Shown here: piece after piece, positions 1 to 11,902 of the stretch
How positions within the stretch are numbered: position 1 is the first letter of the stretch
Layout of the letters: every line of letters begins with the position of its first letter
Assembly: GCA_015143295.1 (NCBI GenBank)
Contig: CM026568.1
Location: forward strand, 36,216,441 to 36,280,440
Reading direction: 5' to 3'
DNA length: 64,000 nucleotides
From: Tetracentron sinense
Taxonomy: Eukaryota; Streptophyta; Magnoliopsida; Trochodendrales; Trochodendraceae
Position numbers and translations under genes: made by a program
The notes under the pieces: generated by a model
What the model was told of the DNA's origin: nothing
Seen by the model: only the letters and a program-made list of their open reading frames with translations
The model's database searches: none

Positions 1-2178
1 GAATGTTAAGGGGTTAGTGTTGACTAAGTTTCTATTCCCAGAGAATACAGAATTATTTTATGAGAGTGATGCCAAACAAGTCTAAGTATAGTTTAATAAG
101 ATGGTCTTCAATTGGATATGTTTTGTCACATGTCTAATTAAAAGACTCGCATTAGGATCAAACCATTAGATTAAAAAAATAGATGTTATGTGTCCCTCAA
201 TGACAATAAAACTGAGTAGAACTCGAGCCAAATCGAGCCCTGATCGGACTTTTTTTGTTTTTGGTCAAGGTAACAATACCAAGGCTACAAGTACTAGAAG
301 GGGGAATGACTTTTTTTTTTGAGCCTGACTTTTTTAAAAACTTAACTTAGATCTGGCTATGAGATAAAATGTCAGCTTAAACTTGGCTTAAACAAGTCGA
401 GCCAAAGAGCCAGGCAGTCGTGATTTAAATGAGGGGGAAAAAAGGCACCTTTTCCCACTTGCGCTTGGACAGGTTGGACACGGAAAAAAAAAAGCACCTT
501 TTCCCACTTGCGCTTGGACAGGTTGGACACGGAAACAAACAATTAAATGCACCATAAACAAAAACACCATCGAGAATACAAGGCTTCCCTTCAGTATTCA
601 CCTTGTGGTGTGTCTGAGTTTACCGAAAAAAAAAAAATACAAGGTTTGTCTTATTCTTTCACGAGTCCCTTGCCTAGCAATTTGACACGTGTCACTTGCC
701 CATGGGTTCAGATTTCATAGGCCCGTATTCCACAATTCCAGGCCTTAAGTGTGCAAGTGTAGTAAGTAGGGATGGCAACATGTACCTGCCCCGCTACCTC
801 AGATGGCAAGGTGTGCCTTCTCACGAGGGTGGTCTAAAACCAAATCTAAGGGAGAAAAGAAATGGTAACATGTTTGGTCAGGTATTGGACTGGGTGAGTA
901 TTGGAATACTCATAAGCCCAACCCATTTATAAACGGGTTGAAATGACAAATCCGAACCCCACCCGATAAGGGACCCTCAACCCTAAATAACCCTCCTGTT
1001 TAATTAATTATATCATAAATTACACTAGCATTTAACTTAAAATTAAAATTTGATTAATGTATAGTATATAATTATGTATTTGTTATTAAATTAGTAAGGT
1101 ATTATGATGGGTTGGGTCTGAAAGTAAAACCTAAATCTAACCTAACTATAAATGGATTGAAGAATAAGCCCAAACCTGTTGTACGAGTCCAAAACCCCAA
1201 CTCGTGAAAAGGCGACCATGGTTTGGTTTAGAGGGTAAGATATTAGGGTTAACTCATCTCAACCTAACATTTTTTACGTTTTTTGTAGTACATGTCACAT
1301 GGTTAGGTCTCAACCCTGAATAGTTTGGTTGGTATATGTTCTAAATAAGGAGTGGGCATATCAATCAGTCACACTCCTTTTAAAAGGACTCATCCTCGAT
1401 CGTCTCCTGGTTGTGAGATATATATCAACCTAACATGAGAACGAGAGTGTTAGCCATATTCTGAGTAAACCCCTACTCTCACCTTCCACTAACCATTTGT
1501 TAATTCTCCAATGATTAAAACACAAACTCACCAAATAAAAAGACAAGTGGTTGGTAGAGGGCGAGTATAGGGTTGACTGAGAGTAGGGCTAGCATTCCGA
1601 AAAAAGAATAGGTAGAAAATGAAAACCCAAAAACAAGTGGGATCAAAAACCCCGTCTATTTTTGGGACAGCCCATGCCTAACTACAAGGGACGAGGACAT
1701 CACCCTATTAAATCAGTGTCACCTTCTTTCTTCCTCTGCTTCATTACTCTTTCCTTAATTTTGCCGGACAAAGGAGACAAGCCAATTTAATGGTGCACGC
1801 AGCATGTCATGCGGACTTGCTCCTCGTTAACCGAGTGGAACAAGCTGGGGCCCTGCACCATTGGCCTCAACAGTGGCCTGCACCGCCCCAACAGCCGTGT
1901 CCGCTAGCGGCCCAGCCGACCAGTCTTCATGATAATGATTTCGATAATCTTCTATCCTTATCCCTTATCCCAAAAAACAAACTAGAGAAGTCTATGGACG
2001 GGGGTTGAGCGAATTCTTCTCATAGTCACTGACCCCCATTGTTTGCCTATTGTCAGCTGGACGGAGACAGCCGGAAAAGAATGGCCCGACCCTCGACGTC
2101 AAGTCTTTTATGTCGTGATTATGATCTTGCGGGGATGGAGAAGGGATTTGATGGGTTATTTTCTGCTCAAGTAGCATG
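1..2178. other. Gene-free repeat-derived spacer
   Basis: No coding region could be supported here. Two near-identical copies of a roughly 50-bp unit (core CACCTTTTCCCACTTGCGC) stand in tandem at about 433-533. From about 767 (GGGATGGCAA) to 1340 the text resembles the worn end of a hAT-like element rich in degenerate GGGTT/AACCC motifs, but no second end was found. The piece 1088-1150 recurs inverted at 3377-3438. A GC-richer patch at 1790-1930 is open in one frame for 72 codons but resembles nothing I recognise. Confidence 0.5.
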
Positions 2179-2183
2179 AAAAT

Positions 2184-3080
2184 TGTGAGGGGAAAAATAC
2201 CGGATGGACACGCGTCAGCAGCAACTTCTTCCACGTTCTGGTTTACCGGCAGAAGGTCGGAGAAGAGGGTGTGGCACCCTGACCTGTACTCCGATGGTAA
2301 AGTCAGTAGGGGTAGAAGACGATGAATAGTAAACGCAAGAACAATCACTGAAATATACGCAAGACACTAAAAGCCCTGAACGCGTCTTCTCGGATCTGGG
2401 TTTCTCAACAACTGTTCTGTGCACTAAAAATCACGGGGTTTATATAGGGCGAGGCTGGTATGGTCATCGATGACCATGGATGGCCATAGGTGCCCATACC
2501 ACGTGTCTTAGCACTCATTGCCAAACATCTTAGACATGTCTGCCGTCGGTTGCATTACACGTGGGAACCTCCCCCAAGTCCAATCGGACGGGATCGGACG
2601 GTACGCAGAAGTGACCAGCATTAAATGCCAAGACAGTGCTTTCGGCACGAAGCGGCGAATTCGGCACACTTGTCGGAATTATGGATCGCCTCCTGATCAC
2701 TTCCTCCTACAAGTCGGTCTCGTTGTCGACTTAAGCTCGGTTACGACGTAGATGCCTTAAAACACAGCACGACATCGTTGTCAATAAGACAACGGGCTCG
2801 TTGTTCGCGTAACGACAATCGACGTTGTCAAGAGCACAACGCTCACGTTGTGCTTCAGACAACGAGCTCGTTGTCGAGACCACAACGGAAACGTTGTTCT
2901 TCGTGAGAACAAAGATGTCGCAATGCGCACAACGGGAACGTTGTACGTCAGACAACGTGTGACCCTTATATTTCAAGCACGTGGCCCCAACTTGTGAACA
3001 CGTGTCACTTTCGTGAACAAAACGACAAAAACGAGCTCGTCCCACAACGCTGAGCTGGCACACGAATTTTATCCGTTACA
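2184..3080 (-). mobile_element. Solo LTR of a retrotransposon
   Basis: Read on the minus strand the element begins TGTAACGGATAAAATTCG and ends in CCCCTCACA. It is flanked on both sides by the same 5-bp duplication, AAAAT on the plus strand (2179-2183 and 3081-3085). No internal region follows, so it is a solo LTR left by LTR-LTR recombination. It is related to the LTRs of the element at 5959-15541: the first 18 bases and the segment around GGAGTACAGGTCAGGGTG match. A TATA box (TATATAAA) reads on the minus strand at 2439-2446, about 635 bp into the LTR. The U3 part contains an array of short palindromes, listed separately. Confidence 0.85.
2769..2944. repeat. Phased array of ACAACG-N4-CGTTGT palindromes in LTR U3
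   Basis: At least six imperfect palindromes of the form ACAACGnnnnCGTTGT start at 2789, 2815, 2836, 2859, 2882 and 2929. A weaker one stands at about 2769 and a decayed one near 2904. Spacings are 26, 21, 23, 23 and 47 (twice 23.5), close to two helical turns. The array lies well upstream of the LTR TATA box. The LTRs of the element at 5959-15541 keep worn relatives, for example at 6143-6164 and 14984-15005. A binding array for a dimeric protein is my inference. Confidence 0.7.
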
Positions 3081-3085
3081 AAAAT

Positions 3086-5953
3086 GACATTGTAGAAACT
3101 GTAGTTGTTTATATATATGGTCAAATAGTATATATGTTAAGATCGATTTTCGCTTGATCATCTTACTACATCTGTCGTATCTTTACATACAGTAGAAAGG
3201 TACTTCAAATTATTGAATACTGAAAGAAAAAAAAAAGCAAAAGATATATATATAGGTAATGCTATCATTCATTCAGACTAGTAAACTTGTTATCCTTCAC
3301 TAAAAATTACCCATATGAATTTAATATCATTCTATTAAATTCAAGGGCATTATGGGCTTAGTCTTCTCAGCCAAACTATAGTTAGGTTGGATTTAGGTTT
3401 GGCTTTCAGACCCAACAAATCATGATACCTTACTAATTTTCTCCAATTTCCAGCTTTTTGAACTTCTTCCACCATCTTTTTAATCCTTAGACTTGCACCA
3501 TTTCATTCATCATAGGTCATGTGTTTGTTGTTTATATGATGGCATATATAACATTCTGATGAAATACCAGCTACCTTTCTATCTATCATCATTTTGACCT
3601 CTTGGTATAAACTCAACATGAACATTTTTAGTTTGTTACTTTAATTTTAATATATAATACTATTTTTTAACTTATAATAAATAAGTTTTTTAAATGATAT
3701 TAACAAAAGAAATTTAGGAAGTTAAAAGCAAAAACCTTAACCCTAACTCTATACTCTTTTAAGACTAAATGACTATCCTCAAATCTTAATCTTAATTTTG
3801 CATATGAATGGATTACTTATTAAAATAATCCTAAAATTTGAATAAAACTTGAGCTAATCCGAACTTAACTCGTCTTGAATTAAGCTAGAGCTCGAGTCCC
3901 ATCATGTTGTTGATAAGCCGGACTCAAACCTAAACATTCAAGCATGCTCAAATTGACTCGAACATGTGCAAGCAGCTTGGCTCAGTTATACTGGTCAAAT
4001 GATTAGCTGCCAACGCATGCCATTGACACGTAATTTTTCCTCATAACATGAGAAATTGAAAAGTCGACATTACTTAGGATCAGAAACGGCTTGGCAAGGT
4101 CATGGAGTCTCCACGTTAAAGAAGGGTGATGCATGACAATGACATTCTTGCATGGCCACATCCCATCCAGATATTGATGGATCATGATAAAATGCTGTGG
4201 AAATTCACTTAGGCTTGGACACGTGGCCACCCCGGAGTTGGTGATGTGGCATTTGTTAAGCCTAAGGAGACATATCTTACATGACCTGGGCCGCTTTTTT
4301 CAAGGTGCTTCTTTCGATGATTGGATTTCATGTTTGGTCATTCTCAAGCAGTGATTTGACACGTGTCAAGTTTTGAACGTTGTTTCATTCGCGTCAACTG
4401 AACATTGGATGCTGACTTGTCATTAAAACAGTACAGACTACAGACCTTTGCTTGTCTTCACACTTTCGAGATTATTGGATGGTGACATTAATTGGCTTGA
4501 AAATTAAGTTCAGATCTACCCTTGCCGGAATAAAACTAAGAAGGGTAATAGTTGTATTTAATTTTGTTATGAAAGTTGGAAATGGAAAATGGGGGGGGTG
4601 AAAATGGGGGTGTCGGTCATTAAGATAAGTGATCTCTTAGCCCCTTAGTGCTTCTGATACCGTTTGATTAGAGCTAGAATTGAGATTATTAGCAGGTTTT
4701 AGCTACAAACTATGTTACAAAGCTGGAGCTTTTGACTGGTGGTCTAATTTAGTCGGTTCGAATGGTTATAGTCAATGTATCTTAATTATTTTTCAAAAAT
4801 AATGCATATACTAGCAGGACTAAGTTGTCATCATCAATATAATGCCTAATCTAAGTTTACCTGAGCATGCAAAACAAATTTATCCACAAATCTTATTTCA
4901 GCAATGTGGGGTTGTGAGGTCTATCATTTGTATTGATCTAACTCCTAACCTGCATTTATTAACTTAGGTAAATGATGATACTTATTCCAAAAAAAAAAAA
5001 AACTATATGTTACAAGGGAAATAGGGAGCTCCAAATATCTCTTGAACGGTTGAATCAGATCTTTTGTTGATATTTAAACTGTTTAATTTATTAAAAATCA
5101 TCACCTGGGCCAATTAAACATGTCATTTTTCTTTGTCTCATCTAGCAAGTAGTAATGCACTGGTTTTTTTTTTGTGCTTTCTTTAGTGCCATATGCTTAT
5201 ACCAACTGACGTTTCAACGTAGCTGATGTCGGTCTAACTAACGTGCTAAAGTCATTTCAACCAATTATTTCTTGTTTTATTACTTATTAGAGGAGATTTT
5301 GATTTGTATTTAATAAATTTAGATTATTCGATTGAAGCGACAGGCCATGCTTCAAAACCCATTACCAAACAACCGGTATTAATAATTACACAACCCCGAG
5401 CTTGTTATTGCTTTGGATCATCGGTCATCCATAGATGGGATCCACCATTACAGGTTGATGAGTTGGTGAGCTACGTGTGTATGTTACACATTTTTGAATT
5501 GGGAGTTCTAGTTTCAGTGGCCTTAGCTCTCTCCTATTTTTCGGGGAATATAGATAAAGATTTTGTGGTGGGGATACAAGAGGATACCACAAAATCCTTA
5601 TCTTTTTGCCCCGAAAAAGGAGAGACTAGTGCAATAGGGGACAACGGGGCTAGAAACATCTTTTTTATGATTTTATGTATGATCTTTTGGGCAACACAAA
5701 CCCTGATGTGATGTTGTAGTTCAAAGGCAATGACATGCTTCTATTGATCCCAAGTCCGAGTCCACCATTTCAATCTTATTTGATGTGTGTAGTGTGTGGG
5801 GATATTACGCACATCTTTAGGATTAGTCCTTCAAAAGGGTTGGGGACACCCCCGAGTCATGAGGAAAAAAATATTGGCAACATAATGTATCTTTCCAAAT
5901 GGGGTTTTGTGTTTTTTATTTTCCATTTATTAAAGTGGGAAGCAAATCGTATG
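3086..5953. other. Gene-free AT-rich spacer
   Basis: No convincing gene. 3377-3438 is an inverted, diverged copy of 1088-1150. G-box-like ACACGTGTC occurs near 4360. The longest open stretch (5304-5711, 135 codons) has no recognisable domain, and part of its openness comes from the hairpin at 5529-5624, so it is not called as a gene. Confidence 0.5.
5529..5624. repeat. 96-nt long-armed hairpin
   Basis: The outer arms CTCTCCTATTTTTCGGGG and CCCCGAAAAAGGAGAG pair with one bulged base. After a 6-nt internal loop, the inner arms GATAAAGATTTTGTGGT and ACCACAAAATCCTTATC pair with one mismatch around a 16-nt loop. The size and single-stem shape are like a plant miRNA precursor or the core of a small foldback MITE. 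Which it is cannot be told from the DNA. Confidence 0.6.
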
Positions 5954-5958
5954 TGTTC

Positions 5959-6700
5959 TGTAAAGGATAAAATTCATATTTAATCTGTGTTGTGACAACG
6001 AGCATTTTTTTGGTGTTATAACGGTGGATACAAGCTCATATGTGTTTTTGAGTACATATTCATTGTGCGTATGACAATGGACTCGTTCTACTCCTCACAG
6101 TGGAAACGTTGTCTTCTAGACAACGGACTCATAGTCATTAAAACAACGATATCGTCCTCGTTGTGAACAACAAACCCGTGCTTTAGTCAACAGCGAGACC
6201 GAATATCAAAAGAAAGTGACCAGGAGGCGATTATTTGACTCTGACATTAGGTGAAAATCACTGTCTTGGCATTTGATGCTGGTCACTTCTGCTTGTAGTC
6301 ATAATCAAACCGACTGAACTAATAGTAAGCTCCCACGTGTGACACGTAAGGTTCAAGATCTGTCTGACATATTTGGTAATGAGTGTAAAGCAAGTGACAT
6401 GGTCATCCATGGCTATCTATGGGCATACAGAGCTAAACCTATAAATACCCCCAGAGAATCAGTGTAAAAAGATCATTCAATCAACAAGTTTCACACTTCT
6501 AAACTCTTGCAATTTCTCTTGTTTACTGTTCAATCATCTTCTCCACATACTGATTTTGGCATCGGAGTACAGGTCAGGGTGTACACCCTCCTCCTCGACT
6601 TCATCAACAAACTGGAGCTTTACCATCATCCTTCTACTAGTAATCCAAAGCTTTTGTAGCAGCTACTGACCCGTGGCGAGTCCGAGAATTTTTCCCTTCA
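5959..6700 (+). repeat. 5' LTR
   Basis: 742 bp, TG...CA bounded, paired with the copy at 14798-15541. A TATA box (TATAAATA) lies at 6440-6447, so transcription should start near 6470. The upstream part keeps degenerate CAACG/CGTTG palindromes like those in the solo LTR at 2184-3080. Confidence 0.85.
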
Positions 6701-6816
6701 AAATTGGCGCCGTCTGTGGGAAAACTTTTTCCTGAATCACTTACGCTATACAAAGTGATAAGTTGATTCTTCTGTGTGAAATTATTCGAACCCTTTCTTT
6801 GCTCATCTCCACCGCC

Positions 6817-7320
6817 ATGGCTGAGCCAACTGATGCGTCTCCAATGGAAGAGCAAACTTCAGAGCCAGAAATGTCTCAAGCAAAGCAAATCATCATATTG
6901 TTGCAGTATCAGCAATCTCTCCTGATGCAGCTAACCAGTCAGCAGCAGTTGTTGTAAGAGCGAATCGATGCGTGGGCGCAAGACTTAACTGAGTCAAATG
7001 TGCGTTACTCCAGGGCAGAGATCCTCAGGCAGCAGAGCAACGTCTCTCCTCCAGGTGAGCTGCGCCAGTGATGTTCACGGCCCGCTCTACGGCGATCATG
7101 AGAGCCATAGAGGGTGATCCAAATTGTGAGTAACCTACTCATGCAAGTCGTAACATCACCAGGGGGGCCCCGAGCGCAAGAGTATTACCAGTATCACAAA
7201 ATTCGTGGCCATATGACTAACCGATGCGGTGATTTAAAGATCTATTTGGAAAGGTTAGTGCGGGAAGGTTTCTTGAGTGAATATGTGCTTCCTGATGATG
7301 AATCACAAGAAAGTCCATGA
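6817..7320 (+). pseudogene. Degenerate gag-like remnant of the LTR element
   Basis: A frame opens at 6817 in good context (GCCATGG), 117 bp behind the 5' LTR. It encodes a Gln/Glu-rich start, meets a TAA at 6955, and continues in frame to a second stop near 7070. After a frame change, 7114-7320 encodes a motif like the gag zinc knuckle and following helix of Tat-lineage elements (core YHKIRGHMTNRCGDL, then LERLVREGFLSEYV). The first knuckle cysteine is replaced by Tyr. The frame is far too short for a complete gag, so most of it is deleted. Confidence 0.6.
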
Positions 7321-8657
7321 GCTGCAAGCGTTGTTCAGCCCTTAGCAAAGATGTTTTTTTTGTTTTTTGTGCCTGGCTGGGGTTGTCAGATCAGCCGGAG
7401 AGGGGCTTTCAGAACCTTACCTGAGGTATTTGTCAGGTTTTATCTTTTAATGTTATACGTATCTAATAACTTCCTTTTGTTCAATATTGTAAAACATGTA
7501 CAAATTGGTATTCTATCCTCCCCTGAGGTGCTATGTGCAAAATGACTAGCAAAAAAGACAAGTGCAAGTGTATTCGCGCTACCATTAGCTCATCCTCGTT
7601 GTCTCGATCTTAGATTCGTTGGCACGATCTCGCTAGCATAAGCTCGTTCTCGTTGTCTATGCATTTTATCCTAGTGTTAAGTGTCTGTGAGCATGAGGAT
7701 TTTCCTACCCAATTTCACATTATGGTTTGACTAAGAGTCGCCACCTATTCATTCTTAGAGATAGGTCTCAGGTATTTGTTTTGGATAAGGAAAATGGTTT
7801 ATTAGAGTTAGGGTAAGCGGTTCGATTAAGTCCTAGGGAAGGTGTTAAGCACCACAGGACCCCCATTTTACAATGGTTACCTACTCCCTAAATTTAAGCC
7901 AAATTTAATATCAAAATTAGTTAAAATGCCTAAGTGTTTAAATAAATGCTAATCCAAGAAAGATAGAAAGCTAGATGGGCTAGGGTCAAACCCGAGTAGG
8001 GTTGCCTACATACTCATTAGGTGAGATCAGACCGAGCGTAGTTCTGGTACATGAGCCCGTGCCAAGGCTAGGGGTGTGTGTGTGCATAGGGTAGTCAAGG
8101 GTCTATCCCGGAGGATAGGGTTTAGCTGACCGGGTTAGTCAAGTGCAAGGTCAAGTCTAACTGCGGTTAGAGGGGAGTTAACCATGGTTAGGGGTTAACT
8201 AAGGTTAAAGGGGTCAAAGTCTATATTTTTGGTCTTTTGATCATATTTGAATGTTTTTGGTATTTTGATCATATTCGAATGTTTTTGGTATTTTGAGATT
8301 TTATCATGTTTTTTTGGATTTTCATATATGTAGGATTTTGACAAACTTAACTAAAGTCAATTTTAATCCAAAAGAAAGATTAAAGAAAAGTTAGGCTAAA
8401 ATTAGGACATAAAGAGGGATGTGCATTATGAATAGTAAATGGTCTATTACCAACACTTATTTTGTTGGATTGGTGTTGATAATAAATCAAATACCATTGT
8501 CTTTGGTATGAGACATTTTGGATAATGTCCTCTTTAAGTCCTTGAGTCATCATTTATCCATTCAATATAGAACATGAAGGAAAGAGAATGAAATGAAAAA
8601 AGTGACAAGTGAAGAAAATGAAAACTCATAATCTCCTCTCTAATGTAATCTATTTAC

Positions 8658-9711
8658 TGTAGAGCCCCAGAATTTAGGTTTACTATTCATGTGAATAGTG
8701 TTGTGTGCCGGACTTTTCGCATGTCATTGACCTTGAACCTGTGGAGATTCGAGCGGATCTTACGCTAATGGAGCAACCAGCTCAGATCTTGGATCGTCGA
8801 GATCAAGTCTTGCGCAACAAGACTATTCCACTTGTCCGTGTGAAATGACAACATCATTCCAAGGAAGAGGCTACATGGGAGCGTGAGACCGAAGTGAGAG
8901 AAAAGTACGCTCATTTGTTTGTATAATTCTTTTGTTAGATTCCATGTATTTTGTTCCTTGGTATGTTTTTGTATCATTCTAATTTCGAGGACGAAATTTC
9001 TATAAGGGGGAAGGATGTAGAGCCCTGGAATTTAGGTTTACTATTCATGTCATGCATATTCAGATCCTCACATGCTCACAAGGAATCTCAACTTTCGCAA
9101 GAATTCACAAGAACTCACAAGAACATGATTATCACATGACAAGATTTACCTGGTTTTGATTTCACACGAATACTGTTAAAAAAAGGATTTTTGTAACTAC
9201 TTTCACGAATGTTATTCTCTAAGCTTATGCATGTTCATGATATTATCCACTGTTAGTTAGTAGTTTGTATATCACTGAGTATTCCATGCTCAGCTGACTA
9301 TTGATTTCGGTAGGTGCACGTGTTCCATTTGATGTCTGTGGTACGGAGCCTTGGATAGAGGAAGATTACTATGATCCGGAACCCTCTATGGACCACTACC
9401 AGGATGATGGATCGTTGGATAAGCGGCTCGATTTTGATTTCTGTTGAGCGAGGGAGGGAGATAATACTGATATTTTGAGTATGTTAAGTGTGAGACTTGT
9501 CCACTCCATATTTTTGGATATGTTATGTTGGTCCAGACTTGGACTGAATTATAGGAGTATATTATTATAAATCGTTTCCACTATGTTTTACAACTTGTTT
9601 ACTCTGATAGGATGGTAAGTATATGTGCCTGATGTGTCATACAGGATGGTATGATACGGCGGTCCGAGCTAAAGTATCCCTAACTCCTAGGGGGTATTTT
9701 GGGTTGTGACA
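8658..9711 (+). mobile_element. Internally deleted chromovirus-type gypsy element
   Basis: A truncated 5' LTR (8658 to about 8719, starting TGTAGAGCCC) runs straight into the last part of pol. This is followed by a polypurine tract (AAGGGGGAAGGA) and a full 3' LTR (9016-9711, TGTAGAGCCC...TTGTGACA). TTTAC flanks it exactly (8653-8657 and 9712-9716). Most of gag-pol is missing. It is the innermost of three nested elements. Confidence 0.85.
8720..8936 (+). pseudogene. Chromodomain tail of a gypsy integrase
   Basis: The frame from 8720 gives the typical end of chromovirus pol: a stretch around EQPAQILDRRDQVLRNKTIP, then LVRVK, then EEATWERETEVREKY, ending at 8936. This is the integrase C-terminus followed by a chromodomain-like segment, which in the family guides insertion toward marked chromatin. 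A TGA stands where the conserved Trp of VKW is expected (TGG to TGA). The frame has no start of its own because upstream pol is deleted. Confidence 0.75.
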
Positions 9712-11070
9712 TTTACACCATTATGAATGATGTAATGAGACTCTAAATATGAAAATTTGAGTGATGATGAGTTTCCCAAAGGATTCTAGAAGAATGACTA
9801 GAATCTAAATGAAGAAACAAAATAAAAAGAGATGTATAGCTTTAGCTTCCACTCTTTATGGGTCTACCCATATCCACACTAGTGGGTACATAGAAAAGAA
9901 AAAAATATTTACATGAAAGAAAAAAAAAAAAGGCATCTCTTTTCTTTTGAGGTGGGGTCCCTCTACACCATTAGATTGGTGTAGAGAGACCCAACTAAAC
10001 TTGAGAAGAAAGAGGTCTTTCCAAATGATTCTAGAAAAAGATTAGAAATAAAAAAAAAAACAAATAAATATAAAGTAAAGAAGAAGATAAAGAATAAAGG
10101 GAGGAGTGTCTACTCCTCCAAGACTTCTTTTCCAATGCTCCAAGAGGTGAAGGGTTTTTAGAGTCCATAAAGGAAGAGAGTTAGTGAAGAACTCTAGGTT
10201 TTTAGTCCTAGAATTCTTCACACACTCTAAACTTTGGCTTCTTCTAACTTTCTTTAAGGCTAAAAAGAAATATAAGGGGTGAGATGAGGAAGAGCTAGAG
10301 TTTTCACTTGAGATTTTGGAGGTGAAAGAAATGGCTTGTGAGGGTCTTGTATTTATAGAGTTTTTAAAGGGTTGTGGTAATTTGGTAATTAATAGAAGGT
10401 TGGGTGAGAAGAAGAGAGGTAATTGGTTGGTCAAAATGGATGTGATTGATGATTGGGTAGTCAAAAAGGTATGTATTTAATGAGAGATGATTGAGTGGTC
10501 AAAAAGAGTTTAAGAGAATTAATTATTTTGTAAGAAGTGTAAGAATGAGTTGTAAAAGGTGTAAGAGAGTAAGGAATGTGATTGGTTAGTAAAAAAGGTG
10601 TGTACTTGGTGAGAGATGATTGAGTGGTCAAAAAGGTGTGTAAACACAAAAATGGGGTTGTTTGGGGTTTGAAGAAAAAAATAAAAGGTCTTTTGTAGGA
10701 AAGTGGAAAGTGGGTTTGGGTTTGTGGGTTTTGGATATGGGTTGAATGGATGTGGGTATGTAGACTAGATCTTATGGATCATGGGTTGTTAGTAGATGGG
10801 TCATGGGTTATGGTTATTGGACTTTAGCTATGACAATTAGGCTTCCGCTATGGTAATTAGGCTTTCACTAAAGTAATTGAGCTTTAATTGGCTAAGACAA
10901 TTGGGTAATTAGGCTTGGCTACTTGGGCTTGGATAATGGAATTAAGTAATTGGGCTTGATTGAGTTGTTTGGGTACAAGTTTAGTGAAATGGGCTTGGGC
11001 CTTGGGTAAACCTTGAAGCATTTAAAGAAGCGGGAAGATGGATAGGGGTGCAAAAATAGGATGCTTACAG

Positions 11071-11360
11071 TGTCTTTTCAGCGTAATCAATGATTGACAA
11101 GAGAGAGGGATCGCCAATAAGGCAAGTATAGCGTAACAGAGATAATATCCAGAGATACCAAGTGTCTTTTCAGCGTAATCAATGATTGACAAGAGAGAAT
11201 GATCGCCAATAAGGCAAGTATAGCATAACAGAGATAATGTCCAGAGATATCAAGTGCCTTTTCAGCGTAATCAAAGATTGACAAGAGAGAGTGATCACCA
11301 ACAAGGCAGGTATAGCGTAACAGAGATAATATCCAGAGATTCCAAGTGCCTTTTCAGCGT
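11071..11360. repeat. 92-bp tandem repeat, about 3.2 copies
   Basis: Units start at 11071, 11163 and 11255, with a partial fourth at 11347. Each opens with TG(T/C)CTTTTCAGCGTAA and closes with ATCCAGAGATACCAAG or a variant. The array belongs to the host element and begins right at the insertion point of the nested element. Confidence 0.85.
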
Positions 11361-11902
11361 AAGTGCTACTTAAGCTTACATCGAGCTGATGAATTATTCT
11401 TTGGTGTATGAGGTCATCTCTATGAGTAATCGAATGATAAAATATCATAAATGCACTATCAAATGACTAATCAGCAAAACCTTAATACTCAATGTGAGGC
11501 ATCTGTGAATCTGTCAGATTCGTTGTCTTTATGCAATCAAGTGGCCTACAATGCTATCTTAGTTTGTTACCATTATGTCCCACTACGGGTCCCTTCAGGA
11601 GTTGTGATAAATAATTTGCATAGTGTCAGGCATGGTGTTTTATCTATTCGATATATTCATAAGTGTCATTTTCTGGGTGTGTGAGTTCCAATAGCTTTGC
11701 ATTGTGTCCATACTAAGTGTTTATTATCTTGCATTGTCAAGAGCATATGAATTTACTTATCTTGTTTTTCTGTGACATATACGTATTATATGCTTTGTGA
11801 AAATGTTTAAAAAGTGCAGTACAGTGAACAAGACATATGTGCCAAAACATATTTCATTCATGGAACAAATTACAACGGGCAAAGCTATACAGCGGAGTCA
11901 TT

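Larger units (their letters stand above)
7686..11069 (+). mobile_element. Nested solo LTR, or short LTR element, inside the 5959-15541 retrotransposon
   Basis: The segment begins TGTGAGCATGAGG, ends GGATGCTTACA, and is bracketed by a perfect 5-bp duplication GTGTC (7681-7685 and 11070-11074). Without the further insertion at 8658-9711 it would be about 2.3 kb. I see no second LTR or coding region in it, so a long solo LTR is the simplest reading. The end GGGTGCAAAAATAGG...CTTACA resembles LTR ends seen in large plant gypsy elements. It contains local repeats: about 35 bp twice at 8227-8300, and a block with ATTGAGTGGTCAAAAAG twice near 10455-10510 and 10577-10636. Strand is assigned from the order of the ends only. 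Confidence 0.7.

Noticed and set aside
1790..2008. 72-codon GC-richer open frame
   Set aside because: No recognisable protein features, no partner exons seen.
5304..5711. 135-codon open frame
   Set aside because: No domain, no splice or promoter context, and a 96-nt hairpin supplies part of the openness. Treated as chance.
10042..10649. Minus-strand frames of 140 and 62 codons
   Set aside because: Low-complexity Ser/Leu/Thr text inside the nested LTR; translation of purine-rich repeats.
11071..11360. Regular repeat that could be mistaken for a CRISPR-like array
   Set aside because: 92-bp units are contiguous without spacers and lie in a plant retrotransposon. It is a plain tandem repeat.
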